Source of the DNA: Streptomyces collinus Tu 365
GTDB taxonomy: Bacteria > Actinomycetota > Actinomycetes > Streptomycetales > Streptomycetaceae
Assembly (NCBI RefSeq): GCF_000444875.1
Contig: NC_021985.1
Coordinates: 1,922,001 to 1,986,000 of the forward strand
DNA length: 64,000 bases
Direction of reading: 5' to 3'
The notes below the pieces were generated by a model that was not told the DNA's origin, made no database searches, and was given only the letters and a program-made list of their open reading frames with translations. Position numbers and translations under genes: made by a program. The stretch's first letter is position 1. Each line of letters begins with the position of its first letter. Of the stretch, positions 26,183-36,295 are shown one piece after another.

Positions 26183-27175
26183 TTGACGCACCAGCACCAC
26201 GCAACCGGCGGCGACGGCACGGCCGGAGCGGGACGAAGAACCGTCAGGACCGGCGGAGCCGGTGCGACGCGGCGTCGCCGGGCGGCGGTGACCGCCGCAG
26301 CGCTCGCCATGACCGCGCCCTTGACGCTCACCGCGGCAGGAGACGCGGGAGCGGCGGCGGACCACGCCATCGTCTTCGCCCGCTACACGGCGGGAGCTCC
26401 CGTCGAGGACCTCTACGCCGTCTCGGCCGGCGGCGGCACGCCGGTGGAACTCACCCACACCCCCACCGTCAGCGACGTGATGCCCAGCTGGTCCCCGGAC
26501 GGCAAGCGGGTGGCCTTCGTGCGCTACGGGTCCGGCGGCGCCATCGACGGCATCTGGACGATGAAGACCACGGGCGGCGGCCTGAAGGCCGTCCCCGGCA
26601 CCAAGGGCGCGTCCGACCCGGCGTGGTCCCCGGACGGCAAGCGGATCGCCTACGCCAAGCCGGTCGGCACCCAGCGCGAGATCTACGTGGCCGACGTCGA
26701 CGGCACTTCCGCCACCCGGCTCACCCACACCGCGGCGGACGACCTCCATCCGACGTGGTCCCCGGACGGCAAGTACCTCGCGTTCAACCGGGCGGACACC
26801 GGGGGACACAGCAGGGTGATGCGGATCCGGCTGTCCACCCTGGCCCAGACGGCGGTCACCGGTTCGGGCTCCCACGACTGGACGCCGGACTGGTCGCACG
26901 GCAACCGCATCGCCTTCAGCCGGGTCGACTCCTCGGGCTTCGCGCATCTCTACGTCGTCCACCCCGACGGCACCGGAGTGCACCGCATCACCTCGGCCCG
27001 TTTCAACGACAAGTACCCCTCGTGGTCCCCGGACGGCAGCCGTCTGGTCTTCACCCGGGGCGGGGGCGACGACGCGGACCCCGAACACCTGTACCTGGTC
27101 CGCGCGGACGGCACCGGAACGACCGAGCTCACCAAGACCGACTCCCACGACCTGGAGGCGGACTGGCGCCCCTGA
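26183..27175 (+). CDS. Secreted TolB-like beta-propeller protein
   Basis: This is a 330-residue protein if the TTG at 26183 is used, which has GGGGGGAC upstream. It has an Arg-rich stretch and a hydrophobic signal segment (about 38-58) ending in Ala-rich sequence. The mature part is built of five to six PD40-type blades, marked by PSWSPDGK, PAWSPDGK, PTWSPDGK, PDWSHGN, PSWSPDGS and a terminal ADWRP. Such propellers bind proteins or other ligands outside the cytoplasm; no catalytic residues are evident. The start codon is uncertain; 26069 is possible but its extra sequence looks non-coding. Confidence 0.78.
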   Translation: MTHQHHATGGDGTAGAGRRTVRTGGAGATRRRRAAVTAAALAMTAPLTLTAAGDAGAAADHAIVFARYTAGAPVEDLYAVSAGGGTPVELTHTPTVSDVMPSWSPDGKRVAFVRYGSGGAIDGIWTMKTTGGGLKAVPGTKGASDPAWSPDGKRIAYAKPVGTQREIYVADVDGTSATRLTHTAADDLHPTWSPDGKYLAFNRADTGGHSRVMRIRLSTLAQTAVTGSGSHDWTPDWSHGNRIAFSRVDSSGFAHLYVVHPDGTGVHRITSARFNDKYPSWSPDGSRLVFTRGGGDDADPEHLYLVRADGTGTTELTKTDSHDLEADWRP

Positions 27176-27206
27176 CACACTCTTCGGCCATGGAACGGTA
27201 GGTGGG

Positions 27207-28253
27207 TCAGGCCGGCACGGTGGCGTCCGTGCCGGTGTCGCACGGCCCCGGGGAGCGCGCTCCGCGCCGGTCGTTGCGCAGGACCAGCAGGGCGACGTCG
27301 TCCGCCGGCCGGCCCGCCGTGTGCCGCAGCAGGGCCGTGAAGACCGTGCGGAGCACCGTCTGCGGGGTGACCGGGTGGTGGCCCAGGGCCTCGCGCAGCA
27401 CCGTGGGCAGGGGAAAGAACCGCCCCCGGGCGTCCCTCGCGTCCTCGGCGCCGTCGGTGAACAGCACCAGCGACTCACCGGGCAGCAGCCGGCCGCAGGG
27501 CTGAGCGGCCGGCTCCGCCGGGAGCGGGAAGGCGCCGAGCGGCGGGAGCGGGTCGGCGCGGGTGAGGGTCTCCACCCGGGTGCCGCTGAGCAGATAGGGC
27601 CAGGGATGGCCGCAGTTGAGCGCGCGCACCCGCCCGTCGCGGGCGATCTCCAGCAACAGGACGGTGACGAACTCCTCGGCGACGGGCGGCCCCGGGTCCC
27701 GCCCGCTCGCCGGGTGGTCGCCGCGGCAGCGCTCCCGCAGGTGGCGGGCGTGGGCCCGCTCCAGCCGGCGCAGCACGAGGGCGAGTTCGGGCTCGTCGTG
27801 GGCGGCCTCGCGGAAGCTGCCCAGCAGAGCGGCGGCGGTGCCGAGGGCGGCGAGTCCGTGGCCGCGCACGTCGCCCATGACCACGCGGACGCCGTGCTCG
27901 GTGGCGACGGCCTCGTAGAGGTCGCCGCCGATGGCCGCCCCCCGCTCGGCGGAGAGCTGGGCGGCCGCCAGGTGCAGTCCGTCGAGGCGGGGCGGCGGGG
28001 GCCGCAGCAGCGCGCTCTGCGCGGCGCCCGCCACCCGCCGGGCCTGCCGGAGCTCGCGCAGCAGGGAACGGCGGACCTGGACGATGAGACCGGTCCCGAC
28101 CGCGATGAACACGGCGCCGGTGACGACGCGGGCGGCGAGTCCGTTCTGCTGGGCGAGTGGGCAGCCGAACTTGTAGCCGACCGCCAACGCTCCCCAGACC
28201 GCGGGGAGTACGCCCTCTCGTGCCGCGGGCGCCCGTGCCTTGATGCGGATCAT
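27207..28253 (-). CDS. SpoIIE-type PP2C serine phosphatase with membrane anchor
   Basis: This 348-residue protein has two hydrophobic segments near the N-terminus (about 14-30 and 40-62), a short linker and a PP2C/SpoIIE phosphatase domain (about 95-335). Metal-binding aspartates are in GGDLYEAV, VMGDVRGHG and the C-terminal ADDVALLVL, with LFTDGAEDA before it. Such phosphatases usually act on anti-anti-sigma factors in partner-switching cascades. No anti-sigma or antagonist gene is adjacent, so its partner is unknown. The ATG at 28253 has GGGGGACC before it. Confidence 0.88.
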   Translation of the reverse strand: MIRIKARAPAAREGVLPAVWGALAVGYKFGCPLAQQNGLAARVVTGAVFIAVGTGLIVQVRRSLLRELRQARRVAGAAQSALLRPPPPRLDGLHLAAAQLSAERGAAIGGDLYEAVATEHGVRVVMGDVRGHGLAALGTAAALLGSFREAAHDEPELALVLRRLERAHARHLRERCRGDHPASGRDPGPPVAEEFVTVLLLEIARDGRVRALNCGHPWPYLLSGTRVETLTRADPLPPLGAFPLPAEPAAQPCGRLLPGESLVLFTDGAEDARDARGRFFPLPTVLREALGHHPVTPQTVLRTVFTALLRHTAGRPADDVALLVLRNDRRGARSPGPCDTGTDATVPA

Positions 28254-28446
28254 GTCTCTGGTCCCCCATGTGGGCCCTGACAGAGCGGACGGACCGGCCC
28301 CGGAAGGCCGGTCCGATTCTGTCGACGGCATGCGCCGGGCGGCGGGGATCACCCCGGATTCCCACCCGAACGAGTGAGAACGCACCCCGTCCGACCCGCA
28401 TTTATGCACCGGGGACGCCGGCTGGACCGGGGGCGCGGCACAAAGG

Positions 28447-28480
28447 CGCGGCCGGCCGGGGAAGACCCCGGCCGGCCGCG
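28447..28480 (-). terminator. Terminator after pheT
   Basis: A perfect 15-bp GC stem (28447-28461 with 28466-28480) closes an AAGA loop, 20 bp after the pheT stop. The neighbouring stretch 28254-28446 holds no gene that I can support. Confidence 0.85.
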
Positions 28481-28499
28481 TGCGAAGCCCCTGCGGCGG

Positions 28500-31022
28500 C
28501 TAGCCCCGCAGCACCGCCCCGGTCCGCTCGCCCGCCAGGGCGACCGCGGCGTCCCGGGCGGCCGACGCCTCGTCCACGGTCAGCGTCCGGTCCGTGGCCC
28601 GGAAGCGGAGCGCGTACGCCAGCGACTTCCTGCCGTCGCCGAGCTGCTCGGCGTTCTCGTACACGTCGAACAGCCGGATGGACTCCAGCAGTTCACCCGC
28701 GCCCTCGCGCAGCGCCGCCTCGACCTCGACGGCCGGGACCGGCTTGTCGACCACGAGGGCGACGTCCTGCGTGGCGACCGGGAACGTGGAGATGGCCGGC
28801 GCCTGCGGGACGCCGTCGCCGGCGGCCTCCAGCGCGTCCAGGTCGAGCTCCATGGCGCAGGTGCGCTCGGGCAGCCCGAGCGCCTTCACGACGCGCGGGT
28901 GGAGCTCGCCCGCGTGGCCCACGACCCGCTCCGTGCCGTCCACGACGACGGCCAGTTCGGCGCAGCGGCCGGGGTGCCAGGGGCCGTACCGGCCCTTGCG
29001 GACGATCAGGTCCGCGCCGGCCTCGGCCGCGACAGTGCGCGCCGCCTCGACGGCGTCGGCCCAGTCGGCCGGGCGGCCCTTGCCCCACCAGCCGGCCTGC
29101 TCGCGGGCGCCCGCGAGGACGGCGGCCACGAGACGCGGCTGCTCGGGCAGCGCCGCGTTCAGCCGTGCGATCTCCTCGTCGGTGGGACGCCGGTCGACGG
29201 TCAGGTGGACGGCGGCCGGCTGCTCCTCGCGCGGCCGGAAGACCAGGCCGGTCTCGAACAGGGCGAGGTCGTGCGAACCGCGGCCGTCGTTGCGCCGCAG
29301 GGCGCCCAGCAGGCCCGGCAGCAGCGTCGTGCGGAGCGCGGGCTCCTCGTCGTTGAGCGGGTTGACCAGCTTGACGACACGGCGGGCCGGGTCGTCGGCC
29401 TCCAGGCCGAGGTGGTCGAAGACCTGCTCGGAGACGAAGGGGTAGTTCGGCGCCTCGACGTAGCCCGCGCCGGCCAGCGCGCGGCCGACCCGGCGGTGCA
29501 GCCGCTGCCGGTGCGTCAGGCCGCGTCCCGCGGGGGGCCTGGGCAGCGTGGAGGGCAGGTTCTCGTAGCCCTCCAGCCGGATGACCTCCTCGGCGAGGTC
29601 GTTCGGGTCGGTGAGGTCGGGCCGCCAGGACGGGGCGGTGACGACCAGCTCGTCCTGCCCGTAGACGTCGCAGCCGACCTCCTGGAGCCGGCGCACCACG
29701 GTCTCGCGGCCGTAGGTGACGCCCGCGACCTTGTCGGGGTGGTCGGCCGGGACGGTGATGGTGTGCGGCGCGGTGGGCGCGACGACCTCGGTGACGCCCG
29801 CCTCGGCGGTGCCGCCGGCGAGCAGCACCAGCAGGTCGACGGTGCGCTGGGCGGCGGCGGCCGCGGCCTGCGGGTCGACGCCGCGCTCGAAGCGGCGGGA
29901 CGCCTCGGTGAGCAGCTTGTGGCGGCGGCCGGTGCGCGCGACGGAGACGGCGTCGAAGTGGGCGGCCTCGATCACGACGTCGGTGGTCGGGGCGGCGCCG
30001 TTCCCGGCGTCCGTGTGGTCGGCGATCTCCGTGTTGGCGCCGCCCATCACGCCGGCGAGGCCGATGGGGCCGCGGTCGTCGGTGATGACGAGGTCCTCGG
30101 CGTGCAGCTTGCGCTCGACGCCGTCGAGGGTGACGAGCTTCTCGCCCTCCTCGGCCCGGCGCACGCCGATGGTGCCCTGGATCAGCGTGCGGTCGTAGGC
30201 GTGCAGCGGCTGGCCGAGCTCCATCATCACGTAGTTGGTGACGTCGACGGCGAGCGAGATCGGGCGCATGCCGACCTTCTGCAGCCGGCGCTGGAGCCAG
30301 ATCGGGGAGCGCGCCTCGGGGCTCAGACCGGTGACGGTGCGGGCGGTGAAGCGGTCGCAGCCGTGCGGGTCGGTGACCTGGACCGGGTAGCCGAACGCGT
30401 TCGGGCCCGGCACGTCGATGAGCGCCGGGTCGCGCAGCGGCAGGCCGTAGCCGATGGCGGTCTCGCGGGCGACGCCGCGGATGGACAGGCAGTCGCCGCG
30501 GTTGGCGGTGACGGCGATGTCCAGGACCTCGTCGACCAGCTCCAGCAGCTCGATGGCGTCCCTGCCGACCTCGGTCTCCGGCGGCAGCACGATGATGCCG
30601 TGGGTGCCGTCGTCGCCCATGCCCAGCTCGTCGGTGGAGCAGATCATGCCGTGGGACGTCTTGCCGTAGGTCTTGCGCGCGGCGATGGAGAAGCCGCCGG
30701 GCAGCGTGGCGCCCGGGAGGACCACGACGACCTTGTCGCCGACCGCGAAGTTGCGGGCGCCGCAGACGATCTCCTGGGGCTCGCCGGTGCCGTTGGCCTG
30801 GCCGACGTCGACGGTGCAGAAGCGGATCGGCTTCTTGAAGCCCTCCAGCTCCTCGATGGTCAGCACCTGGCCGACCACCAGCGGACCCTTGAGGTCGGCG
30901 CCGAGCTGCTCGACGGTCTCGACCTCGAGACCGGCCGAGATGAGCTTGGCCTGGACGTCGCGGCCGGTCTCGGTGGCCGGCAGGTCGACGTACTCCCGCA
31001 GCCAAGAAAGCGGGACCCGCAT
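28500..31022 (-). CDS. pheT: Phenylalanine-tRNA ligase beta subunit
   Basis: PheT forms the alpha2-beta2 synthetase with PheS. It binds tRNA-Phe and edits Tyr-tRNA-Phe. The 840-residue protein has the N-terminal strand [15 protein letters not shown], a tRNA-binding OB domain (about 45-160), the B3/B4 editing region, the B5 domain and a C-terminal anticodon-binding fold (about 745-840; [16 protein letters not shown]). The length is typical. Its ATG overlaps the pheS stop, so the subunits are made at matched levels. Confidence 0.97.
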   Translation of the reverse strand: MRVPLSWLREYVDLPATETGRDVQAKLISAGLEVETVEQLGADLKGPLVVGQVLTIEELEGFKKPIRFCTVDVGQANGTGEPQEIVCGARNFAVGDKVVVVLPGATLPGGFSIAARKTYGKTSHGMICSTDELGMGDDGTHGIIVLPPETEVGRDAIELLELVDEVLDIAVTANRGDCLSIRGVARETAIGYGLPLRDPALIDVPGPNAFGYPVQVTDPHGCDRFTARTVTGLSPEARSPIWLQRRLQKVGMRPISLAVDVTNYVMMELGQPLHAYDRTLIQGTIGVRRAEEGEKLVTLDGVERKLHAEDLVITDDRGPIGLAGVMGGANTEIADHTDAGNGAAPTTDVVIEAAHFDAVSVARTGRRHKLLTEASRRFERGVDPQAAAAAAQRTVDLLVLLAGGTAEAGVTEVVAPTAPHTITVPADHPDKVAGVTYGRETVVRRLQEVGCDVYGQDELVVTAPSWRPDLTDPNDLAEEVIRLEGYENLPSTLPRPPAGRGLTHRQRLHRRVGRALAGAGYVEAPNYPFVSEQVFDHLGLEADDPARRVVKLVNPLNDEEPALRTTLLPGLLGALRRNDGRGSHDLALFETGLVFRPREEQPAAVHLTVDRRPTDEEIARLNAALPEQPRLVAAVLAGAREQAGWWGKGRPADWADAVEAARTVAAEAGADLIVRKGRYGPWHPGRCAELAVVVDGTERVVGHAGELHPRVVKALGLPERTCAMELDLDALEAAGDGVPQAPAISTFPVATQDVALVVDKPVPAVEVEAALREGAGELLESIRLFDVYENAEQLGDGRKSLAYALRFRATDRTLTVDEASAARDAAVALAGERTGAVLRG

Positions 31023-32143
31023 CAGATCTCCATCCCGAACGGCCGGGTGAACCGGACGTCACCCTCGACCATGTCTCGCATGTCCTCGACGTTGTGGCGG
31101 AACATCAGCATCCGCTCGATGCCGAACCCGAAGGCGAAGCCGCTGTACTTCTCCGGGTCGACGCCGCAGGCGGTGAGCACCCGCGGGTTGACCATGCCGC
31201 AGCCGCCCAGCTCGATCCAGCCCTCGCTGGAGCAGGTGCGGCAGGGCCGGTCGGAGTTGCCCACGGACTCGCCCTTGCAGACGTAGCAGAGCATGTCCAT
31301 CTCGGCGCTCGGCTCGGTGAAGGGGAAGAAGTTCGGCCGCAGCCGGGTCTTCGTGCCCTCGCCGAACAGCGACTGGACCATGTGGTCCAGGGTGCCCTTG
31401 AGGTCGGCCATGGTCAGGCCCTCGTCCACGGCGAGCAGCTCGACCTGGCGGAAGACGGGCGTGTGCGTGGCGTCCAGCTCGTCGGTGCGGTAGACGACGC
31501 CGGGGCAGATCACGTAGACCGGCAGCTCGCGCTCCAGCAGGGAGCGGATCTGGACCGGCGAGGTGTGGGTGCGCAGCACGACACCGGACTCGGTGCCGCC
31601 GTCCGGGCCCTGCACGAAGAACGTGTCGGCCTCGCCGCGGGCCGGGTGGTCGGGGCCGATGTTGAGGGCGTCGAAGTTGAACCACTCGGCCTCGGCCTGG
31701 GGGCCCTCGGCGACCTCGTAGCCCATGGCCACGAAGATGTCCTCGATGCGCTCCGAGAGCGTGGTCAGCGGGTGGCGGGCGCCGGCGCTCACGCGGTCGT
31801 ACGGCAGCGTGACGTCGACGTCCTCCTCGACGAGCACGCGGGCGTCGCGCTCGGCCTCCAGCTCGCTCTGCCGAGCGGCGAGGCCCTTGTTCACGGCGCC
31901 GCGTGCCATGCCGACGCGCTTGCCCGCGTCGGCCTTGGCGTGCGGCGGCAGGGCGCCGATCTCGCGGTTGGCGAGGGCCAGCGGGGAGGCGGGGCCGGTG
32001 TGGGCGACCTTGGCCTCGTGGAGCGCGTCGAGGGAGTCCGCGGCGGCGAAGGCGGCGAGCGCCTCGTCCCGCATGCGCTCGATCTCTTCCGGTTTCAACG
32101 CCTCGACCTCGACTGGGTCGTACGACTTATTGGGTGCCGACAT
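31022..32143 (-). CDS. pheS: Phenylalanine-tRNA ligase alpha subunit
   Basis: PheS is the catalytic subunit that activates phenylalanine and charges tRNA-Phe. The 373-residue class-II synthetase has an N-terminal coiled-coil (about 15-95), motif 2 in [26 protein letters not shown], and motif 3 [11 protein letters not shown] near the C-terminus. ATG 32143 is preceded by GGGAAGAG. I looked for a T-box or a Phe-rich leader peptide upstream (32144-32292) and found neither. Confidence 0.97.
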   Translation of the reverse strand: MSAPNKSYDPVEVEALKPEEIERMRDEALAAFAAADSLDALHEAKVAHTGPASPLALANREIGALPPHAKADAGKRVGMARGAVNKGLAARQSELEAERDARVLVEEDVDVTLPYDRVSAGARHPLTTLSERIEDIFVAMGYEVAEGPQAEAEWFNFDALNIGPDHPARGEADTFFVQGPDGGTESGVVLRTHTSPVQIRSLLERELPVYVICPGVVYRTDELDATHTPVFRQVELLAVDEGLTMADLKGTLDHMVQSLFGEGTKTRLRPNFFPFTEPSAEMDMLCYVCKGESVGNSDRPCRTCSSEGWIELGGCGMVNPRVLTACGVDPEKYSGFAFGFGIERMLMFRHNVEDMRDMVEGDVRFTRPFGMEI

Positions 32144-32292
32144 CTCTTCCCGTGCTTCCGATTGCTGGCGGATGGTCCCCGTCACCGACTCCGTGCTGCC
32201 TGAGGGCCGTGTGCCGTGTGTCGTGTGTAGGACACAAAGGTGCCAAAGGCCGAGTCTAACGGGGTGGAGACAGGCGAAGAGCCCGTGGGCCG

Positions 32293-33426
32293 CTAGGCGA
32301 GATACGCCGGCGTGCTCACGGGCAACGTAAATCGGAACTCGGCGCCGCCGCCGGTGGCGCGGCCGACCGTGATGACACCGCCGTGGGCTTCGACGATGCC
32401 CTTGACGATGTAGAGCCCGAGGCCCGTGCCACCGCGCTTGCTGCCCCGCCAGAAGCGGGTGAAGACGCGGTTCATGGACTCCTCCGGGATGCCTGGCCCC
32501 TCGTCGCTCACCGTGACCGACGTGCCGGTTTCCTCGCCCTCGCGCGGGGACGCCGAGGGTGTGACGTCAATGGTGACGGTTCCCTCGCCGTGCCGCACGG
32601 CATTTTCCAGCAGGTTGCTCAGCACCTGGTCGACCTTGTCGGGGTCGGCCCACAGGGCGGGCAGCGGCTGCTCGATGCGCAGCAGGAACCGGTCGGCGGG
32701 CTGGCCGGAGGCGACGTAGGCCTGGATGTGCCGGCCGACGGCCGCGCCGATGTCGACGGGCTGGCGGCGCACCTCGAGCCGGCCGCTGTCGATCCGGGAT
32801 ATGTCGAGCAGCTCGGCGATCAGCCGGGTGACCCGGTCGGCGTCGGCGTCGACGGTCTCCAGCATCAGCCGCTTCTGGTCGTCGGTGAAGCGTTCCCACT
32901 TGGCCAGGAGGGTGGCGGTGAAGCCCTTCACGGAGGTCAGCGGGGAGCGCAGCTCGTGGGCGACGGTGGCGATCAGCTCGGCGTGGCTGCGCTCGGTGCG
33001 CCGGCGGGCCTCGGTGTCCCGCAGCGAGACGACGACGCACCGGACGGGTCCGAGGGGTTCGGCGCGCACGTAGCGGGCGGAGACCAGGACCTCGCGGCCG
33101 CCGGGCAGCAGCAGGTTGCGCTCGGGCTGGCGGACCCGGATGGCGAGGCCGCCGTAGGGGTCGGTGAGCTGCCACCAGCGGCGGCCCTCCAGGTCCTCCA
33201 GCGGCAGCGCCTTCTCCAGCGGCCGGCCGAGGGCCTCGGCGGCGCGGAGGGCGGTGACGCGTTCGGCGGCGGCGTTGAAGCGGACGACCCGGCCGTTCTC
33301 GTCGGCGACGACGAGTCCGTCGGGCAGCTGGTCGGGGTCGACGCCGGTGTCGTCCCCGCACCGGGGCGCGGGGGCGCGCCGCGCGTCCCGTCCTTCCGGC
33401 GCGGTGCTCGTGCCGGCCACACTCAT
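32293..33426 (-). CDS. Soluble PAS-domain sensor histidine kinase, orphan
   Basis: This 377-residue kinase has no transmembrane segment. A PAS domain (about 30-135; [18 protein letters not shown]) precedes the dimerisation domain with phospho-acceptor His in [16 protein letters not shown] (about 155) and the ATPase domain with [18 protein letters not shown] and [11 protein letters not shown]. It should sense an internal signal and phosphorylate a response regulator, but none is encoded nearby. Its conserved position between pheS and the SpoU methyltransferase suggests a housekeeping role. It reads in the same direction as both neighbours. Confidence 0.92.
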   Translation of the reverse strand: MSVAGTSTAPEGRDARRAPAPRCGDDTGVDPDQLPDGLVVADENGRVVRFNAAAERVTALRAAEALGRPLEKALPLEDLEGRRWWQLTDPYGGLAIRVRQPERNLLLPGGREVLVSARYVRAEPLGPVRCVVVSLRDTEARRRTERSHAELIATVAHELRSPLTSVKGFTATLLAKWERFTDDQKRLMLETVDADADRVTRLIAELLDISRIDSGRLEVRRQPVDIGAAVGRHIQAYVASGQPADRFLLRIEQPLPALWADPDKVDQVLSNLLENAVRHGEGTVTIDVTPSASPREGEETGTSVTVSDEGPGIPEESMNRVFTRFWRGSKRGGTGLGLYIVKGIVEAHGGVITVGRATGGGAEFRFTLPVSTPAYLA

Positions 33427-33476
33427 CCCCGTACCCCACCTCTCAGACGGCGCAGGGCCCCGAGTGGGTCACCCTA

Positions 33477-34334
33477 CTAGCTCTCGGTGACGGAGCGGCA
33501 CCCTCCGGAGGCACGCTGTGCCCGCGCCGACGCGTAGAGACATACGGCCGCGGCGGTGGCGAGGTTCAGACTCTCGGCCCGGCCGTGGATGGGGACGCGG
33601 ACGACGGCGTCGGTGAGGGCGCGGGTCTCCTCGGGGAGCCCCCAGGCCTCGTTGCCGAACAGCCAGGCGGTCGGGCCGCCCATGGCGCCCTTGTCGAGTT
33701 CCTGGTCCAGGTCGTGGTCGCCGGCCCCGTCGGCGGCGAGGATCCGCACCCCGGCGTCCCGCAGCCCCCGCACGGCGTGCTCGACGGGCACGCCCACGGC
33801 GACCGGCAGGTGGAACAGGGAGCCGACGGAGGCGCGTACGGCCTTGGGGTTGTACAGGTCGACGGAGGCGTCGGTGAGCACGACCGCCTCGGCGCCGGCG
33901 GCGTCGGCGCAGCGCAGCACGGTCCCGGCGTTGCCGGGGTCGCGGACGTTGGCGAGGACGGCGACGAGCCGGGGCCGGGCGGCGAGCACGTCGGCGAAGG
34001 GGGTGTCGAGGAACCGGCACACACCGACGAGCCCCTGGGGGGTGACGGTGGTGGAGATGTCGGCGATGACCTCTTCGGAGGCGAGGTGCACCCGGGCGCC
34101 GGCGTCGCGGGCCGCTCCCACGATGTCGGCGTAGCGGTCGGCGGCCTCGACGGTGGCGAACAGCTCGACCAGGACGGGGACGCCGTCGGTCCGGTGCGCG
34201 GCCGCTTCCCTGACGGCCTGCGGTCCCTCGGCGAGGAACAGCCGGTCCTTGCCCCGGAAGTTGCGCCGGGCGAGCCGGCGGGCGGCGGAGACGCGTGCGG
34301 ACCGGGGGGAGATCAGCTCGGGGGCGGGCGGCAT
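33477..34334 (-). CDS. TrmH/SpoU-family RNA 2'-O-methyltransferase
   Basis: This 285-residue enzyme has an N-terminal RNA-binding domain (about 20-95; RRLARRNFRGKDRLFLAEGPQAVREA) and a knotted SPOUT catalytic domain. Family motifs are NVRDPGNAGTVLRCADAAGA, WLFGNEAWGLP and VRVPIHGRAESLNLATAAAV. It methylates ribose in rRNA or tRNA with SAM; the target base is not readable. The inner ATG at 34334 is chosen by family length, though a GTG 12 bp upstream is also possible. It follows rplT, close to other translation genes. Confidence 0.9.
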   Translation of the reverse strand: MPPAPELISPRSARVSAARRLARRNFRGKDRLFLAEGPQAVREAAAHRTDGVPVLVELFATVEAADRYADIVGAARDAGARVHLASEEVIADISTTVTPQGLVGVCRFLDTPFADVLAARPRLVAVLANVRDPGNAGTVLRCADAAGAEAVVLTDASVDLYNPKAVRASVGSLFHLPVAVGVPVEHAVRGLRDAGVRILAADGAGDHDLDQELDKGAMGGPTAWLFGNEAWGLPEETRALTDAVVRVPIHGRAESLNLATAAAVCLYASARAQRASGGCRSVTES

Positions 34335-34398
34335 CCTCTTCTTCACCTTCGGGAAAGTCTGGTTCCGGTGGCGCCGGCGGGGCGGGCCCGCCAACGAC

Positions 34399-34430
34399 AG
34401 GACCCGCAAGCCATACAGCCTGCGGGTCCT
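34399..34430 (-). terminator. Terminator after rplT
   Basis: AGGACCCGCA (34399-34408) pairs with TGCGGGTCCT (34421-34430) around a 12-nt loop, 31 bp after the rplT stop. It would end the infC-rpmI-rplT transcript before the methyltransferase gene. Confidence 0.8.
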
Positions 34431-34461
34431 CAGTGAGCGTCAGCTCGAAGCCGGTCCGGCG

Positions 34462-34845
34462 TCACGCGGCCTTGGGGGCGTTGACGTCCGACGGCAGCGC
34501 CTTCTGGGCGACCTCGACGAGCGCGGCGAACGCGTTCGCGTCGTTGACGGCCAGCTCGGCCAGGATCTTGCGGTCGACCTCGACGTTCGCGGCCTTCAGA
34601 CCCTGGATGAAGCGGTTGTAGGTGATGCCGTTGGCGCGGGCAGCGGCGTTGATGCGCTGGATCCACAGCTGACGGAAGTCGCCCTTGCGCTTCTTGCGGT
34701 CGTTGTAGTTGTAGACCAGCGAGTGGGTGACCTGCTCCTTGGCCTTGCGGTACAGGCGCGAACGCTGACCGCGGTAGCCGGAGGCCGCCTCGAGGATCGC
34801 CCGGCGCTTCTTGTGGGCGTTGACTGCCCGCTTGACGCGTGCCAC
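34462..34845 (-). CDS. rplT: 50S ribosomal protein L20
   Basis: L20 binds 23S rRNA and is needed for early 50S assembly. The 127-residue protein has the classic [15 protein letters not shown] start, [37 protein letters not shown] and [10 protein letters not shown]. It ends the infC-rpmI-rplT operon. In many bacteria L20 or IF3 represses this operon through its leader. Confidence 0.98.
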   Translation of the reverse strand: MARVKRAVNAHKKRRAILEAASGYRGQRSRLYRKAKEQVTHSLVYNYNDRKKRKGDFRQLWIQRINAAARANGITYNRFIQGLKAANVEVDRKILAELAVNDANAFAALVEVAQKALPSDVNAPKAA

Positions 34846-34943
34846 TTGTTAACTCCTTGTAGCGGGGCCGTGGGGGTGCTCACACGGCCCGGAAACGATT
34901 GGGTCCCGGTCCAGACGTACGGCGCTCAGGCGGCGCCGTGACG

Positions 34944-35138
34944 TCACTTGCCGAGAAGCTTCTTGATCTTCGCGGCGTCGCCCGGGGCCATCTCGGCGTT
35001 GCCGGTGAGGCGGCGCGTCACGCGGGACGACTTGTGCTCGAGCAGGTGGCGCTTGCCGGCGCGCTCACGGAGCACCTTGCCGGAGCCGGTGACCTTGAAG
35101 CGCTTGCTGGCACCGCTGTGCGACTTGTTCTTCGGCAT
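34944..35138 (-). CDS. rpmI: 50S ribosomal protein L35
   Basis: This 64-residue L35 protein of the large subunit has [34 protein letters not shown] and a basic C-terminus KIKKLLGK. The start is fixed by family length at ATG 35138, with a GAGAG-type ribosome site upstream. It lies between infC and rplT as in most bacteria. Confidence 0.97.
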   Translation of the reverse strand: MPKNKSHSGASKRFKVTGSGKVLRERAGKRHLLEHKSSRVTRRLTGNAEMAPGDAAKIKKLLGK

Positions 35139-35250
35139 AGCGCCGTTCTCTCCTCGTCGGTGGCGCTCTGGTGCCCGGTCGCGAAAACCGGGCACGGTGG
35201 AGCGTCGCTCTGTGTTTCGGTTACATCCTGGGGACGGGGGTCCCCCGGGG

Positions 35251-35901
35251 TCACGCCTCGGCAGGCTCCTCGGAAGGTGCCTCTGCCTCGGCGGGGTGCT
35301 CGGCCGCGTTCTGCGACTTGCCGGGATTCGCCTTCGCGTCGGCCTTGCGGGCCTCCTGCGCCTGACGGGCCTCGGCCATCGCCTCGGTCTTCTTCTTGTG
35401 CGGACCGAGGACCATGATCATGTTTCGGCCGTCCTGCTTCGGGTTCGACTCCACGAAGCCGAGGTCCTGGACGTCCTCCGCGAGACGCTGCAGCAGTCGG
35501 TAGCCCAGCTCGGGCCGGGACTGCTCGCGACCACGGAACATGATCGTGATCTTGACCTTGTCGCCCTGCTTGAGGAACCGGACGACGTGACCCTTCTTGG
35601 TGTCGTAGTCGTGCGGGTCGATCTTCGGCCGGAGCTTCATCTCCTTGATGACCGTGTGCGCCTGGTTCTTGCGCGCCTCACGAGCCTTCATGGCCGACTC
35701 GTACTTGAACTTGCCGTAGTCCATGAGCTTGCAGACGGGCGGACGAGCGGTCGCCGCCACCTCGACGAGGTCGAGGTCGTACTCCTGAGCAAGCTCAAGG
35801 GCCTTGGCAAGCGGAACAATCCCGACCTGCTCGCCGCTGGGACCGACAAGTCGCACTTCGGGAACGCGAATCCGGTCGTTGATGCGGGGCTCGGCGCTGA
35901 T
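35251..35901 (-). CDS. infC: Translation initiation factor IF-3
   Basis: IF-3 blocks premature 50S joining and checks start-codon pairing. The N-domain ([36 protein letters not shown]), linker and C-domain ([26 protein letters not shown]) are complete, followed by an Ala/Glu-rich tail (about 175-216). The best-placed start is AUC at 35899-35901, 4 nt after AGGAGG, giving ISAEPRIND at the protein start. A GTG at 35925 would add WCYRGGS-type residues encoded by the ribosome site itself. Rare start codons such as AUU are known for infC and support autoregulation. Confidence 0.93.
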   Translation of the reverse strand: MSAEPRINDRIRVPEVRLVGPSGEQVGIVPLAKALELAQEYDLDLVEVAATARPPVCKLMDYGKFKYESAMKAREARKNQAHTVIKEMKLRPKIDPHDYDTKKGHVVRFLKQGDKVKITIMFRGREQSRPELGYRLLQRLAEDVQDLGFVESNPKQDGRNMIMVLGPHKKKTEAMAEARQAQEARKADAKANPGKSQNAAEHPAEAEAPSEEPAEA

Positions 35902-35983
35902 GGATCCTCCTCGGTAGCACCACACGGCGGTCTGGCGGACAGCCGCGTTACGTCTTTTCGTTAGACCTAACCGCGCCGAAGCA

Positions 35984-36015
35984 CAAAAAATGCCCCGGAC
36001 GATCACAGGCGGGGC
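35984..36015 (-). terminator. U-tract terminator in the infC leader (candidate attenuator)
   Basis: On the minus strand GCCCCG (36015-36010) pairs with CGGGGC (35997-35992) around a 12-nt loop. ATTTTTTG follows at once. A textbook intrinsic terminator with six Us is uncommon in Streptomyces. It lies about 90 nt before the infC start, not after a gene, so premature termination control of the infC-rpmI-rplT operon is likely. The rest of 35902-36295 holds no gene. Confidence 0.7.
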
Positions 36016-36295
36016 TCCATGGCAACCGGAGCACCGCCGCGACGATCGCGGGGCGCGCTTTCGGACGGCTCCATCGTCCGTACGGAACGATGGTGGCCGT
36101 CTGACCGGATGACCCGCCGCCCCGGAGGACGGTCAGGTGGGAGATCGGAGCCTCCACTTGTGGGCCGAGCACATACGTGTCCGGCCGGTCGACATCCAGG
36201 TTACCAGGATCGCCCGACGGGGGCTAATCGGGACGGAGGGCGGCGGGGGCGGGGCTGACGAGGGGCACCGCCGGCCCTCGCCTATCGTGTGGGGC

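Noticed and set aside
28374..31286. 970-residue open frame on the plus strand opposite pheT/pheS
   Set aside because: It is the antisense shadow of pheST in GC-rich DNA: repetitive composition, no domains and no ribosome site.
32144..32292. T-box or leader-peptide attenuator upstream of pheS
   Set aside because: No specifier-like structure, antiterminator stem or Phe-rich small frame was found.
35961..35970. TTAGACCTAA near infC as a second iron box
   Set aside because: Only the 4-bp arms match and the flanks do not extend to the 19-bp consensus. The neighbouring gene has no iron link.
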